Assembly: GCF_946187725.1 (NCBI RefSeq)
Contig: NZ_CAMHSK010000022.1
Coordinates: 1-43,711 of the forward strand
Direction: 5' to 3'
DNA: 43,711 nucleotides
Source of the DNA: an uncultured Treponema sp.
GTDB taxonomy: Bacteria > Spirochaetota > Spirochaetia > Treponematales > Treponemataceae
A program made the position numbers and the translations under genes. This document shows positions 15,087-24,872 of this stretch, in pieces. The notes below the pieces were generated by a model, which searched no databases, was not told the DNA's origin, and was given only the letters and a program-made list of their open reading frames with translations. How positions within the stretch are numbered: the stretch's first letter is position 1; every line of letters starts with the position of its first letter.

Positions 15087-15734
15087 TTAATTTTCCGTTT
15101 TCAATTTTTCTAAGGGCATCATGCAGACGACAGAATTTCCGCCAGTAACATAACAAATTCGCTTACTGTCAGCAAGTTTATAATCCTTTAAGATGGCCGC
15201 ATTCGTTGTCCAGGTCTTTTTTGCCCTTCCCATGTAAAGAAGCTCACCAGAATCATCATAAACAGCGACATTTTCATTTGCATTCGGAAGAAGTTCGCGG
15301 CAATTTTCACTTTTGGCCGTAAGAAGATCCTTGTTGTAGTGGACAGAGAATTTTATTTCATCCTGATTGCCCGCCGCATCTTTATATGTGACCGAATACA
15401 AACCGATTGGGATTTCAGCGCCTTCCGGAGCCTTGAGGTTTGCCGAATATGCATAATTCTTATTGAGCCCGCTGAAGATTCCAGGTTTCGCAACAGTCCA
15501 TGAATATCCTGAAGATTCATTCGAGATTGTAAAACTTTCGGTTCGCTGAACTTCATTTGTAACCTGAAGAAAAACTGCAAGCCTTACAGAAGGATTTGAT
15601 TCATTATCCGCAAAGTCAAAAACCGTGGAAACCGATGCAGAAACAACATCAGCTTCAGTCTCAGAGCATGAAAAAAACGAGAGAAGAAAAATCACATAAA
15701 GCAGACAGAGAAGCCGTAAATGAATTGATTTCAT
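15087..15734 (-). CDS. Hypothetical lipoprotein
   Basis: A 215-residue protein with a lipoprotein signal peptide: charged start, hydrophobic [13 protein letters not shown] and a spirochaete-type lipobox ending at C23 (FFSC). The mature part contains beta-rich segments ([27 protein letters not shown]) resembling an immunoglobulin-like sandwich, and a C-terminal part with a KTWTTNAAI segment. I cannot name the family. It lies 6 nt after the upstream gene and 1 nt before trmB in one operon. It is probably anchored in the periplasm or outer membrane. Confidence 0.7.
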   Translation of the reverse strand: MKSIHLRLLCLLYVIFLLSFFSCSETEADVVSASVSTVFDFADNESNPSVRLAVFLQVTNEVQRTESFTISNESSGYSWTVAKPGIFSGLNKNYAYSANLKAPEGAEIPIGLYSVTYKDAAGNQDEIKFSVHYNKDLLTAKSENCRELLPNANENVAVYDDSGELLYMGRAKKTWTTNAAILKDYKLADSKRICYVTGGNSVVCMMPLEKLKTEN

Positions 15735-15740
15735 GGCCGC

Positions 15741-16907
15741 CTAGAAATTGAAAATCAGGTTGATAACAGTAAGATCCTGATTTGCAAACTGGTTAACGAT
15801 TGATTCGAATTTGACATTGAGCTTTTTGCAGGCATCATCAAGATAAGAAAGATAGTACAAGCCCAAGTCAGTGCTGCCCTGCCCGTCAGGAATTTCGCGG
15901 TAGAAATCGATGAGGGAGCGTTTGTTTGTATCGGCAGCCATTTTGTCCTCGATGTTGGCCTTTGTTTCCTGAGTTTCGTCGTTTTTGTTCAAGACCATAA
16001 TCTGAAGACGGCCCTGCTTACCGATTGCAGTTGAACCGCCACCAAGTTTCCATGAAAGAGAAACCAATTCGTGCTTACGCTTTAATTCCGCGATGATTTT
16101 TGAACGGATTTCAGGGTCAAAAAGAAGGGCATCAAGGTCATCGACCCCGTTGTAAAGAACTTTTGCTTCTTTTTTGAGGTTCTGATTTTCGGCATTGAGA
16201 GCGAGTTCCATGAGAAGGATTGAAATGTATTCTGCAACCCGCGATTTTTCCATATAAATTTGAAGAAGATGACGGATTGCAATGTTAATCTGTGAAAACC
16301 CTTCTTTATCTTTAAAGAATTTGATGATGATGTACCAGTTCATTAGGGAAAGACGGTTGAGGAATTTTTCTGTCATGAGAAGATAGATGTTGCGCTCTTC
16401 AAGAGAATATTCCTTGTTTTCCATGATTGACTTCCAGACCGGATCAAGGATTTCTTTTTTGGCCTGTCTTACGAGGGCTTCTTTTTTAGAAATCATTGCA
16501 CGAAGCTGCTTGTCTTCGATTTTTGTGCGCTCATCGATAAGTTCACTAGGATTTGAACGGTTATGCTTACGGACACAATCACACTTGATTAAATCAGAAA
16601 AAAGCTGACGGTCAAACTGCTTATAAAGGATGGAATAGACAACGACCTTTGCCAAATCCATGACTTCCTGACGAACAGAAACGAATTCTGACATGGAAAT
16701 CTCGATTTTGGAGATGTAGTCTACCATAATCATGTTCTGAATTGACTGGGGAGAAAAAGGATTCAAGGAAATTCCGTATTCTTCAAGATTGTCTGCAAGA
16801 CGGATGCGGAGCAGCTTCTTTTTATTGCTGATAAAATGTGATGTGCCCTCCTCCGTCAAGATTACCTTCAGTGGCAAGTTCAAAATAAATTTTTTTTCTG
16901 CAGGCAT
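15741..16907 (-). CDS. Conserved hypothetical protein, possibly a degenerate GHKL ATPase-like protein
   Basis: A 388-residue soluble protein with no signal peptide. The ATG at 16907 has AAGGGAG about 8 nt upstream. Most of it is helical and charged. Two regions recall histidine-kinase/GHKL ATPases: YISILLMELALNAENQN (about 230-246) resembles an N box, and TDLGLYYLSYLDDACKKLN with a final TVINLIFNF strand resembles the GLGL-to-end segment. No phospho-acceptor histidine and no DxGxG loop are evident, so if related it may not bind ATP normally. It is first in the operon with the lipoprotein and trmB. Function unknown; the GHKL comparison is my inference. Confidence 0.6.
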   Translation of the reverse strand: MPAEKKFILNLPLKVILTEEGTSHFISNKKKLLRIRLADNLEEYGISLNPFSPQSIQNMIMVDYISKIEISMSEFVSVRQEVMDLAKVVVYSILYKQFDRQLFSDLIKCDCVRKHNRSNPSELIDERTKIEDKQLRAMISKKEALVRQAKKEILDPVWKSIMENKEYSLEERNIYLLMTEKFLNRLSLMNWYIIIKFFKDKEGFSQINIAIRHLLQIYMEKSRVAEYISILLMELALNAENQNLKKEAKVLYNGVDDLDALLFDPEIRSKIIAELKRKHELVSLSWKLGGGSTAIGKQGRLQIMVLNKNDETQETKANIEDKMAADTNKRSLIDFYREIPDGQGSTDLGLYYLSYLDDACKKLNVKFESIVNQFANQDLTVINLIFNF

Positions 16908-16989
16908 GAAAATCTCCCTTTTGATGCAATAATATAATTGTACACTAAGGCACTTGAATTGTAAACTGACAAATTATATTCTTATTATA

Positions 16990-18951
16990 ATGATTTTCCG
17001 AAAAATCGCAGTTTTCACCTTACTTTTATTTTCGGCACAGTTTCCATTTTTCTCGCAGAAAATTTTAAGGGGCAATTCCCTCTCACAGGCAGTGAGCAAA
17101 ACCCTTACAGACAATGGTTTTACGGCGATTTCTCAAAATCTTTCAGACACAGGTCAGGATGAATTCGCATACAATATTCTTCTTAGTTTCGGCTCAAATA
17201 CCGGCGACGGAGAAAGTTCTTTCCGAAACGAAGTAATTTTCTGTTTTACCCAGGAAGATTTTTCACTTTATCAGAACGACCTTCTTGATTTTCTTTCATA
17301 CATCCGTGATTTAAAGCGTTCATGGCACGCCACTGTTCTGTTTTCAGCGCTCGACAAAAGCAGTTTTCCCGGAAGACCTGGTCTAAAAGGCTCCTATGTT
17401 TTTGCCTCTTCCGTTGACAACAACGATTCCTGTTGTGCCGTTGCCGTTACGCTCAATTCTTCTGATAAAACGGCAATTTTCACAGGAAGCCGAAGATACA
17501 CAAGTCCTCTCTGGCTCACTCAGCGCATTTCCGACGCATTTTTCTATGCACGAACGAATTTTGATTTTGATGACAGACTTTCCGCAATCTACCGTCTCGG
17601 AATCGTCAACGGTCAGGAAAGACTTGCCTTTTTCTTTGCGAACAGCATTCCGGCAATCGAAATCAATTTTTCGAATCCAGAACAGCTTAATGTCCTCAAA
17701 AAGTTTTCCGAACTCTACACGCCGGAAGGTACCGCAGAATGGGACATCCACTATCTCTACATCGACCGAAGGAATATTTTCAGGGCAATTTTTATCGGTG
17801 AGCGGCCCATCATAATCAGCTGTCTTTCAGTCGGTCTTCTGACTATCCTGATTCTCTGTATTTTCTCTTTCACAGGCATTAACGGAGAAAGACACAAATA
17901 TGAGTTCATTAGATCGAGCTACATGATTCCGGCAACAATCTTCATCTCAATGCTGTCACTTTATCTAGGCCAATACATAGCATCACTGCTTTCAAGCCTG
18001 CCTTTCATGAATCCAATCATACTTTATGGAATCAAAATCATTTTTTCGATGATTTTGATTTCAATGCTCTTCATAACACAGGGAATCTTCAGAATCTCCC
18101 TTACGGCATTCATGTATGGCTATCTTATTCTTATAGTTGCAATCATCAACATCTTCATATTCGCTACCCGCGACTTAAACCTTTTCGTCATTTTCGCCGC
18201 AGAATATATCATCATCTATCTTTCAAGAAGTTCCCGTCGGCTTCTATCCATGATTATTTATTTTCTGCTAATGCTCATGCCATTTCTTCCCTACGGCTAT
18301 ACAATCATCAGAAATGCCGAAGACAGGGAGCTGATTCGCACCGTATTCTGTAACATGAGCAGCAATTTAGTCCTTGCCTTTGCAATTTTCCCCTTCCAGA
18401 TTGCATGGCTTAGAATCATGGTTCTGCAGAATGTTTACTCAAAAAGAAAAGGCTACTCTCTCAAAAAAATCATTCTGAACGGAATTTTTTCTACTATAGC
18501 AATTCTTGTATTTATCTTCATATTGATTTTTTCAATTTCGCACTTCATTTACAGGCCGGAATTCAGAAAAGCACAAAAAATCGAAACAAAAATCACGCGA
18601 GATGAAAAATTCACTTTATCCGCAAAACTCAGCAAAAACGAGTTTTCTGGCATGAATACAAACCACATCAAAATCGAATCAGAAAAAGAAGCACTACGCT
18701 ACGAAGTCACGCTCAAAGGAATCAACACCACGCATCCAATTTACGACTCAATTTATGACTACAGAATCATTACAATGCAGGACGGCTCGGATTTATACTC
18801 CTTCACGATTCCAGATTATCCGCCTAAAAAAATAACAATCGACTACGCATCGGCTGTAAGCACCAGGGCAGAAATCGAAATAACGGCATATTACGAAACA
18901 GAAAATGAAAACTCATTCCGCATAGAAAAGAGAGTGCTGACAGTTGAATAA
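16990..18951 (+). CDS. Polytopic membrane protein with large periplasmic N-terminal domain
   Basis: A 653-residue protein from the ATG at 16990, which gives a clean signal peptide (MIFRKIAVFTLLLFSAQFPF). The frame is open to 16954, but that would spoil the signal. About residues 25-265 are a folded extracytoplasmic domain, and about 270-540 hold eight or more transmembrane helices. A final ~110 residues form a second soluble beta-rich domain. The layout faintly recalls M28-peptidase/GAA1-like proteins (RSWHATVLFSALD, FANSIPAIEINF), but I see no metal ligands, so I do not assign that. The last 8 nt overlap the TTG start of the Pol IV frame. A TATATT or TATTAT box lies within 15 nt of the ATG and there is no Shine-Dalgarno. 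Confidence 0.65.
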   Translation: MIFRKIAVFTLLLFSAQFPFFSQKILRGNSLSQAVSKTLTDNGFTAISQNLSDTGQDEFAYNILLSFGSNTGDGESSFRNEVIFCFTQEDFSLYQNDLLDFLSYIRDLKRSWHATVLFSALDKSSFPGRPGLKGSYVFASSVDNNDSCCAVAVTLNSSDKTAIFTGSRRYTSPLWLTQRISDAFFYARTNFDFDDRLSAIYRLGIVNGQERLAFFFANSIPAIEINFSNPEQLNVLKKFSELYTPEGTAEWDIHYLYIDRRNIFRAIFIGERPIIISCLSVGLLTILILCIFSFTGINGERHKYEFIRSSYMIPATIFISMLSLYLGQYIASLLSSLPFMNPIILYGIKIIFSMILISMLFITQGIFRISLTAFMYGYLILIVAIINIFIFATRDLNLFVIFAAEYIIIYLSRSSRRLLSMIIYFLLMLMPFLPYGYTIIRNAEDRELIRTVFCNMSSNLVLAFAIFPFQIAWLRIMVLQNVYSKRKGYSLKKIILNGIFSTIAILVFIFILIFSISHFIYRPEFRKAQKIETKITRDEKFTLSAKLSKNEFSGMNTNHIKIESEKEALRYEVTLKGINTTHPIYDSIYDYRIITMQDGSDLYSFTIPDYPPKKITIDYASAVSTRAEIEITAYYETENENSFRIEKRVLTVE

Positions 18952-21900
18952 AGTCTTTCTTCATGTTGATTTGGATGCATTTTTCGCCTCTGTCGAACAG
19001 CTCGACCATCCCGAATACAGGGGGAAACCTGTTATTGTGGGTGGATTACCCGGAGACCGCCGTTCTGTCGTTTCAACAGCTTCATACGAAGCAAGAAGAT
19101 TTGGCGTTCATTCAGCTATGCCGACTTACCAGGCCGTAAAGCTTTGCCCTCAGGGAATTTTTGTGCGGGGCAGAATGAAACGCTATCATGAAAAAAGTGA
19201 AGAAGTGATGGCGATTTTTAAGGAATATTCTCCAGACATACAGCAGATTTCAGTAGACGAAGCTTTTATTGATTTAACAGGAACGGAGCGTCTTTTTGGA
19301 GACCCAGTTCAAACTGCAAGAAAGCTCAAAGAAGAAGTCCGTGAAAAAACAGGCCTCACGGTCTCAGTTGGACTTGCCTCCACAAAATACTGTGCAAAAA
19401 TCGCTTCGGGATTGCAAAAACCTGACGGGCTTACAGTCGTTCCATTTGGAAAAGAAACGGATTTTATGCTTTCCCTTCCAATCGAAAAAGTCTGGGGAGC
19501 AGGCAGCAAAACCCTTCAAAAGCTAAGGAATTACGGAATCAAAACGCCCCGCGACATTTACACAAGATCGGAAAGTCTTTTAAAAAGCCTTTTTGGAAAC
19601 GCGGCAGGCACCTTTCTATACAATGCCGTTCGCGGTAATCCTGGGGCAGATTTTCATGCGGAACCAAAATCCCGCTCAATCAGTGCCGAAACGACTTATG
19701 ACTACGATTTGACAAGTCCTGAAATCATAGAGACAGCCCTTTTGTCTTTATGCCACACGGTCATGTTCAGAAGCCTTAGGGAAAAGGTCAGAAGCTCAAC
19801 AGTTTCAATAAAAATCCGCTACGAAGATTTTACGACGGTCAGCGTTCAGTCGACGAGCGAACGCTATGTTTCATCGATTGACGACCTGTTTGAAAGGGCA
19901 AAATCTCTTCTCGAAAAAAAACGCGATTCGCACCTTGGAATCCGTCTTCTTGGAGTTGCCATGCAGAATCTTGAAGACGAAACTTCCCCAAGGCAGCAGG
20001 AACTTTTTGATTTTGGAGAAGAAAAAAAACGCAAACTGGAAAACGCAATCTTAAAGGCGCAGGAAAAAAATCCTTCATTAAAAATTACAAAAGCACGCCT
20101 TTTAGGGACCAGTTCACTGATTCTGGCAATTCTCGCCTTTCCGCTTCAAAAAACCGCTGCATCTCCATCATCTTTTACAGAACGGGAAGCTGATGGGGCT
20201 GCAGGAATTGTCTTTGACACTTCAAAATTGCCTCTTGCAGATAGTTCTGGCTTAGTTTCTCTTTTCAATACCGATTTTGCAAATCAAAATGTCGAATTCT
20301 TTGCAGAAGGCTATTGGAAAAGCACTGTCACAAGCAGCGCCGCTTACTCTTTTGGATTTGGCACCACTCCGACACTCTCAACTTCATCGCCTGTTTTTGC
20401 ACAGAATGTTGACCTTTCGCTTTACTTCATGCTGAATCATCACTGGTATTTTGAGGCCGCCTTTGCTGATGAATTTGCAAAAAACACCGTTGCGGCAGGG
20501 TATGTTGGAGAAGGCTACTTAAAATCAGCACGACTCTCAAACCGGAATATTGTTTTCCCTGATTTTTATTCCGTCAATGAAATAAACCGTGGAATCGGCG
20601 GCGGAGAAAATCAGGCACCGGGCATTTGCTTAAACTGGGCAGGCGAAAACTGGCAGGCAGATGCGGCTTTACGCTACGACTTAATCGAATCGCATGAAAA
20701 AAGCTGGTATGGCAAAAATTCCGTCACAATTAATGAAATCGCTCTTTCTTCTTTCAATACTGGAAATCAATATATTCTTCCAAAAGCAGAGCTTGTCAAA
20801 AATGTAAAGGCAGTTTATGTCGAATCGGCCAACGGAACCTATAAAGATTCAAAAGGCCGCAAATACAAAAAGCTCGATGAAAGCCAGTATCTTCTTCTCG
20901 CTTCTGAAAGGCAGATTCTTCTCTCAAAAGACGCACGAGCATTCAGACAGAACGGAAGTCTTCCATGTGTAGCATTGACATTTTGGACAGTAGTGAATCC
21001 AGACGATTTCGGTTCCTATGATGATGAGACAACCTTTCTCGGAAAGATTCAAAAATGGTTCAATCAGGGGCAAAACAAAACTCTAAAACTCGAAAAGTTT
21101 TCATATCAAATTTCAGGCTCGATTGAAGGTGAAGACTGTCTTTTCGTTCAACATTCAGGCGGATTTTCACCATTTTCATCAGCTTACCGCTATGATTGCG
21201 GCACTTCATCCGCCACAGACGCACAGGTAGCATTTTTTGGCTCAGGAACCGCAGATGCAGATTACAGCGTCGTGATTGATGAAGACAGGCTTTCTTTCGC
21301 ACAGTCGGATTTTTTCTATTCAAATCATCTTTACGCAGACATTTACCTTTCAGAAGACAATACGGAAGATGAAATTGAAAAACTGATTCATTCTTCATTT
21401 CCTATGGCGGCCGAAAATCCTCAGATTTACCTCGGAAGTTCATCTTCATCCCTTTGCGACAAAGTTCTTCAAGTCCGGTCATTTTCTCCTGTTAACCGCT
21501 TTGAAATCGGCACAAATGCCGTAGCGGGAGGAATTACCGTCTACAAAAACGGAGTAATCGATGCAGGTGCAAAATATGACCCGGAATCTGGAACAATCAC
21601 TCTTTCAAGCTCCGTCACAAGCACCGATCACATTACGGCTCGCTGGTATGAAGAAAGCGAAGATTCAGAATCAGGCTCTGTTGCATGGGGCACGGGCTTC
21701 AAATACGATTTTTCAGAAAATCTCTCAGGAAACATTTCATCTTCAGGCCGATGGGCTTATTCAGGCGAACAGGCTTTTGCCGACGCAACGAATGCTCAGA
21801 GCGGGTTTGCCAGTCTTGCAGGTAATTTTACTTACGCTGGAGAAAATTTCGGTCTAAAAAACACAATTGCGGCAAGTTATGAAAATAAAAACACAAGCGG

Positions 21901-24823
21901 GCTTTTCAGGATTTTGGGTTGTGACGACATAAAAAGCGAAACGGCCTATCTTTCCAAAAAAGCCGCAGTCGATTTACCGGCTGGCTTTTGTCCGACACTT
22001 AATATTAAGACATCAGGTGAAATCAAACAAATCGAATTAAAATCAGAAAAAAACGGCTCGATCGAAGCAAAACAAGGCATAAGCGATTCAGAGATTTCAG
22101 GTTACGCTATCCCCTTAGAATGGGATTTTTCTGGCATGGAAGCTGGTACCGAAGAAAACCTGCTCTGGGCAGCAATTTCACTGTACACGCCCGCCCTTTC
22201 ACCACAAATCATGAATGTCTCAACTTTTTCAATCGCGCTTAAAAACAGTGATTTTGACAATACTTTCGATGATTCAAAAACTGCCCTATATTTGCAGCTT
22301 GGAGTTTCTTCTGATGATGATTTTGATGTTGAAGAATCTCAAAAGATTCCGACATGGAAAATTTCTGACTCCGGAGCATGCCAGATTCAAAAGCACTTTA
22401 TTTTTTCAAAAGCAGGCTGGCAAACCGTTACAGTCACGATTTCAGACGAAGACAGAAGCGCGATTTCCTCACTTCAAAATTTCAATGCGAGACTGATTAT
22501 TGCAACAAATGACGAAGGAGCAATGCCCCATTCTGGAACAATTTACGCAGGTCCATACGAAGCAGGTGAACTCACTTTTTTATGCTCAACCGAAGCCGAT
22601 GTTCTTTGCTCAAATTATGAGCTTAAAGATTCAAGTCTCAGCTCAGAAAAAATCAAAAAATTCAACAAAAGCGGCATATCTTCGGCAAATTATGTTCAAT
22701 ATTTCGACTGGCATTTCAATTCTGAACCACTGGCAGACGAAGAAATCAAATTCACACGCTATTTTTCTGAAATTGATTTATCTGAATACAAAAAGCTTTC
22801 GTTCTTCATGAAGGCTGAAAATGCGGAATCAATAACAATCACTCTAGCACGAACAAAAAGCGGCCAAAATGACGAAAAATCAATCGTCTATGAAATCGAA
22901 AATCCCTCTTCAAACTGGAATGAATTTACAATCGATTTAACACGCGGAAAGACTTCAAAACTTTCGGTTCTTGACACGGACATCCTTCCGACAAAGCTCG
23001 AAATTTCAGTCAAAACAAGGCAAAACGGCTCCCTTTCATTCGATGAGCTTCATCTGAGCGAAAACACGCCTTTTTTGACCATGCAGGACAAAATCGAAAC
23101 CTCTTATAAGCGCGACGGAAACATAATCGAAAGCAACAGCCGTGCGATTCTAAAGGATTTTAGAGTCAATGCCGCAGGGAATGCATCAGGCTCAATAGAA
23201 ACCGAAAACGGAACCTCTAAAGGCAACAGCATTCAATCAACAGGAACCATGGGATTCACGCTCACAAATTTAAAATTCTCAGGTTCAGCGAAAATCTCAA
23301 ATGCTTACCTAAATGTAAAATCTTCAGATGTTAATCAGACAAGCCCGTTGGATTCAGCAAATCACTCGATTCAAAGCGAAAAGCCATTTTTCGGACTGCT
23401 TTCATTTGCCGAAAACTACAATTTTTCCGCCGCAGAAGAAAGTCTTGAAAAAACAAACTCTGCAAAAATCGATTTTTCATCACTTTCCGTTCCATTAGAA
23501 ATTGCAGCAGAAACAAAGGCCACCTCAGACTCATGGGCACTTGCGTCAAAAGCAAAAGGAAGTGCTAATTTCAGTGCCGGAAGATTCAAATTTGAAAGCT
23601 CTGCCAAAGCTGAACAGAAAATTCCAGTAAGCGCGTCAAGTTCAGTAAATGCGAGCCGAAAAGAAAAATTTGAAACAGAAAACTACGCCTCTTCATGGAA
23701 AAAAATCACGGAATTCAGCTTCGATACGGGAAGTTCAAAGGCATCCAGACGCAGTATTGAAGGCAAGGCAGACGCACTCTGGCAATTCGACAAATTCAAT
23801 TTTGCGCCGAAGGTTTTCATTGACTGTACAGGAGACTACAAATCAGCTTCAAAAGTCACTTTTACAGACAGCACGAAAGCAGGGCTCGAACTTCCCTTCA
23901 CGATTCCAAAAAACAATTTTTCATTCTCATGGAAAAAAACAGGCGGAAGCACGCAATCCTCTGAAAAAGGCGGAAATTACGGCACAGACGCAGAAGAATT
24001 ACAAAAATCGCTTTCAGAAAAATCATATTTTTTATATGCCATGCCGATTTATGACCTTCTGAGCACAAATCTTTCAGAAAAAATCTTTGAAACCGGCAGA
24101 AATTCAAATTTCTACACTGGAAGTTACACGCTCAACTGGAAACGGGCATTTTTTGCAAACAAATACGATTTTTTTATTCCAAATTCAGCAAAACTTGAAG
24201 CCACCCGTGATATCCGCACAGGAGAGAACACAACAGACTTCTATCAGCTCAAAAGCACCGTACACCATACGGCACTAAATATTTTTGGAAAGACTGGCAC
24301 CGTACCTCTTTTCGCATTTTTTTCCAATGATGAATACAATTCTTCATTCTCAGCCGCAGTTAAAATTCCGCGCACCTCACCTTGCTCATTCTCATATCTT
24401 CTTAACACTTACTTACAGGCGACACTCTACTTTTCATCACAAAATTACCTGAAAAACGGATTTGAAGGCACCTTAGAAGGAAAAACTGACTGGAAAGCAA
24501 AATATACAATAATCTGGAAAAGAAACGCAAGCTCTTCACTCGCAAAAGGATTTGTGGAACTTTTCATAAAAGAAGATTCAAGAAAGCAAAATCGCATACG
24601 GAAAGCAGACAGCCTCAACATTTCTGCAAGCAGCACTTCTCCATCCTCTTCAAGTTCTTCACCCACAAGAAAATACAATGTTGATTACACTCATACAACA
24701 GAAACGCAGGTCAATAAATACATATTCCTGAACAGTGATGTGGGATTCAGCTATTACGCAAACTGGGGAAAAAGCGCCACTCTTACAGCTAACGCAAGCC
24801 TCGGTGCAACGATAAAATTCTAG
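18944..24823 (+). CDS. dinB: DNA polymerase IV in one frame with a giant putative surface protein (1959 codons)
   Basis: Residues 1-387 are a complete Y-family polymerase: HVDLDAFFASVEQ (D9, D11), SVDEAFID (D105, E106), little-finger domain, a beta-clamp motif QQELFDF (351-357) and the usual Pol IV ending ITKARLL. It carries out error-prone translesion synthesis. A TTG at 18944 is the only possible start, since a TGA lies two codons upstream; it overlaps the previous gene by 8 nt. Without any stop, the frame continues through a signal-peptide-like stretch (TKARLLGTSSLILAILAFPL, then KTAASPSS) into about 1,550 residues of serine/alanine-rich beta-type sequence ending SLGATIKF. No ATG, GTG or TTG lies near the junction in any frame. 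This is a true fusion, a non-standard restart, or a sequence error in CTTTTAGG at 20099-20106. Confidence 0.8.
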   Translation: MNKVFLHVDLDAFFASVEQLDHPEYRGKPVIVGGLPGDRRSVVSTASYEARRFGVHSAMPTYQAVKLCPQGIFVRGRMKRYHEKSEEVMAIFKEYSPDIQQISVDEAFIDLTGTERLFGDPVQTARKLKEEVREKTGLTVSVGLASTKYCAKIASGLQKPDGLTVVPFGKETDFMLSLPIEKVWGAGSKTLQKLRNYGIKTPRDIYTRSESLLKSLFGNAAGTFLYNAVRGNPGADFHAEPKSRSISAETTYDYDLTSPEIIETALLSLCHTVMFRSLREKVRSSTVSIKIRYEDFTTVSVQSTSERYVSSIDDLFERAKSLLEKKRDSHLGIRLLGVAMQNLEDETSPRQQELFDFGEEKKRKLENAILKAQEKNPSLKITKARLLGTSSLILAILAFPLQKTAASPSSFTEREADGAAGIVFDTSKLPLADSSGLVSLFNTDFANQNVEFFAEGYWKSTVTSSAAYSFGFGTTPTLSTSSPVFAQNVDLSLYFMLNHHWYFEAAFADEFAKNTVAAGYVGEGYLKSARLSNRNIVFPDFYSVNEINRGIGGGENQAPGICLNWAGENWQADAALRYDLIESHEKSWYGKNSVTINEIALSSFNTGNQYILPKAELVKNVKAVYVESANGTYKDSKGRKYKKLDESQYLLLASERQILLSKDARAFRQNGSLPCVALTFWTVVNPDDFGSYDDETTFLGKIQKWFNQGQNKTLKLEKFSYQISGSIEGEDCLFVQHSGGFSPFSSAYRYDCGTSSATDAQVAFFGSGTADADYSVVIDEDRLSFAQSDFFYSNHLYADIYLSEDNTEDEIEKLIHSSFPMAAENPQIYLGSSSSSLCDKVLQVRSFSPVNRFEIGTNAVAGGITVYKNGVIDAGAKYDPESGTITLSSSVTSTDHITARWYEESEDSESGSVAWGTGFKYDFSENLSGNISSSGRWAYSGEQAFADATNAQSGFASLAGNFTYAGENFGLKNTIAASYENKNTSGLFRILGCDDIKSETAYLSKKAAVDLPAGFCPTLNIKTSGEIKQIELKSEKNGSIEAKQGISDSEISGYAIPLEWDFSGMEAGTEENLLWAAISLYTPALSPQIMNVSTFSIALKNSDFDNTFDDSKTALYLQLGVSSDDDFDVEESQKIPTWKISDSGACQIQKHFIFSKAGWQTVTVTISDEDRSAISSLQNFNARLIIATNDEGAMPHSGTIYAGPYEAGELTFLCSTEADVLCSNYELKDSSLSSEKIKKFNKSGISSANYVQYFDWHFNSEPLADEEIKFTRYFSEIDLSEYKKLSFFMKAENAESITITLARTKSGQNDEKSIVYEIENPSSNWNEFTIDLTRGKTSKLSVLDTDILPTKLEISVKTRQNGSLSFDELHLSENTPFLTMQDKIETSYKRDGNIIESNSRAILKDFRVNAAGNASGSIETENGTSKGNSIQSTGTMGFTLTNLKFSGSAKISNAYLNVKSSDVNQTSPLDSANHSIQSEKPFFGLLSFAENYNFSAAEESLEKTNSAKIDFSSLSVPLEIAAETKATSDSWALASKAKGSANFSAGRFKFESSAKAEQKIPVSASSSVNASRKEKFETENYASSWKKITEFSFDTGSSKASRRSIEGKADALWQFDKFNFAPKVFIDCTGDYKSASKVTFTDSTKAGLELPFTIPKNNFSFSWKKTGGSTQSSEKGGNYGTDAEELQKSLSEKSYFLYAMPIYDLLSTNLSEKIFETGRNSNFYTGSYTLNWKRAFFANKYDFFIPNSAKLEATRDIRTGENTTDFYQLKSTVHHTALNIFGKTGTVPLFAFFSNDEYNSSFSAAVKIPRTSPCSFSYLLNTYLQATLYFSSQNYLKNGFEGTLEGKTDWKAKYTIIWKRNASSSLAKGFVELFIKEDSRKQNRIRKADSLNISASSTSPSSSSSSPTRKYNVDYTHTTETQVNKYIFLNSDVGFSYYANWGKSATLTANASLGATIKF
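20084..24823 (+). other. Surface/outer-membrane-like part of the Pol IV frame
   Basis: If translated separately, this part would start near an ATT at 20084 (or CTG at 20117) and carry its own export signal. The following ~1,550 residues alternate short beta strands. They include a hairpin module (ITVYKNGVIDAGAKYDPESG, then ITARWYEE), a jelly-roll-like section (LSEYKKLSFFMKAENAESIT, then WNEFTIDLTRG) and a long tail of beta strands rich in Ser, Phe and Lys ending in an aromatic residue, as in outer-membrane barrels. The hairpin and jelly-roll pieces faintly recall SprA-type outer-membrane proteins; this is a pattern impression, not a demonstrated homology. It has no link with DNA polymerase function. 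Confidence 0.5.
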
Positions 24824-24828
24824 AAGGT

Positions 24829-24863
24829 TAAAAAAAAGCCCAGACAGAAAATTCCGTCTGAGC
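24829..24863 (-). terminator. Rho-independent terminator of rpoD operon
   Basis: On the minus strand a GC-rich hairpin (GCTCAGACGGAA/TTCTGTCTGGGC, 24863-24838) with one mismatch is followed by eight T residues (24837-24830). It starts 10 nt after the rpoD stop codon. The convergent plus-strand gene ends just beyond it. Confidence 0.8.
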
Positions 24864-24872
24864 GTATTTGAT

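Noticed and set aside
16908..16989. Precise promoters for the divergent pair at 16907/16990
   Set aside because: Several overlapping AT-rich -10-like boxes exist with no clear -35 choice, so I could not decide on specific sites.
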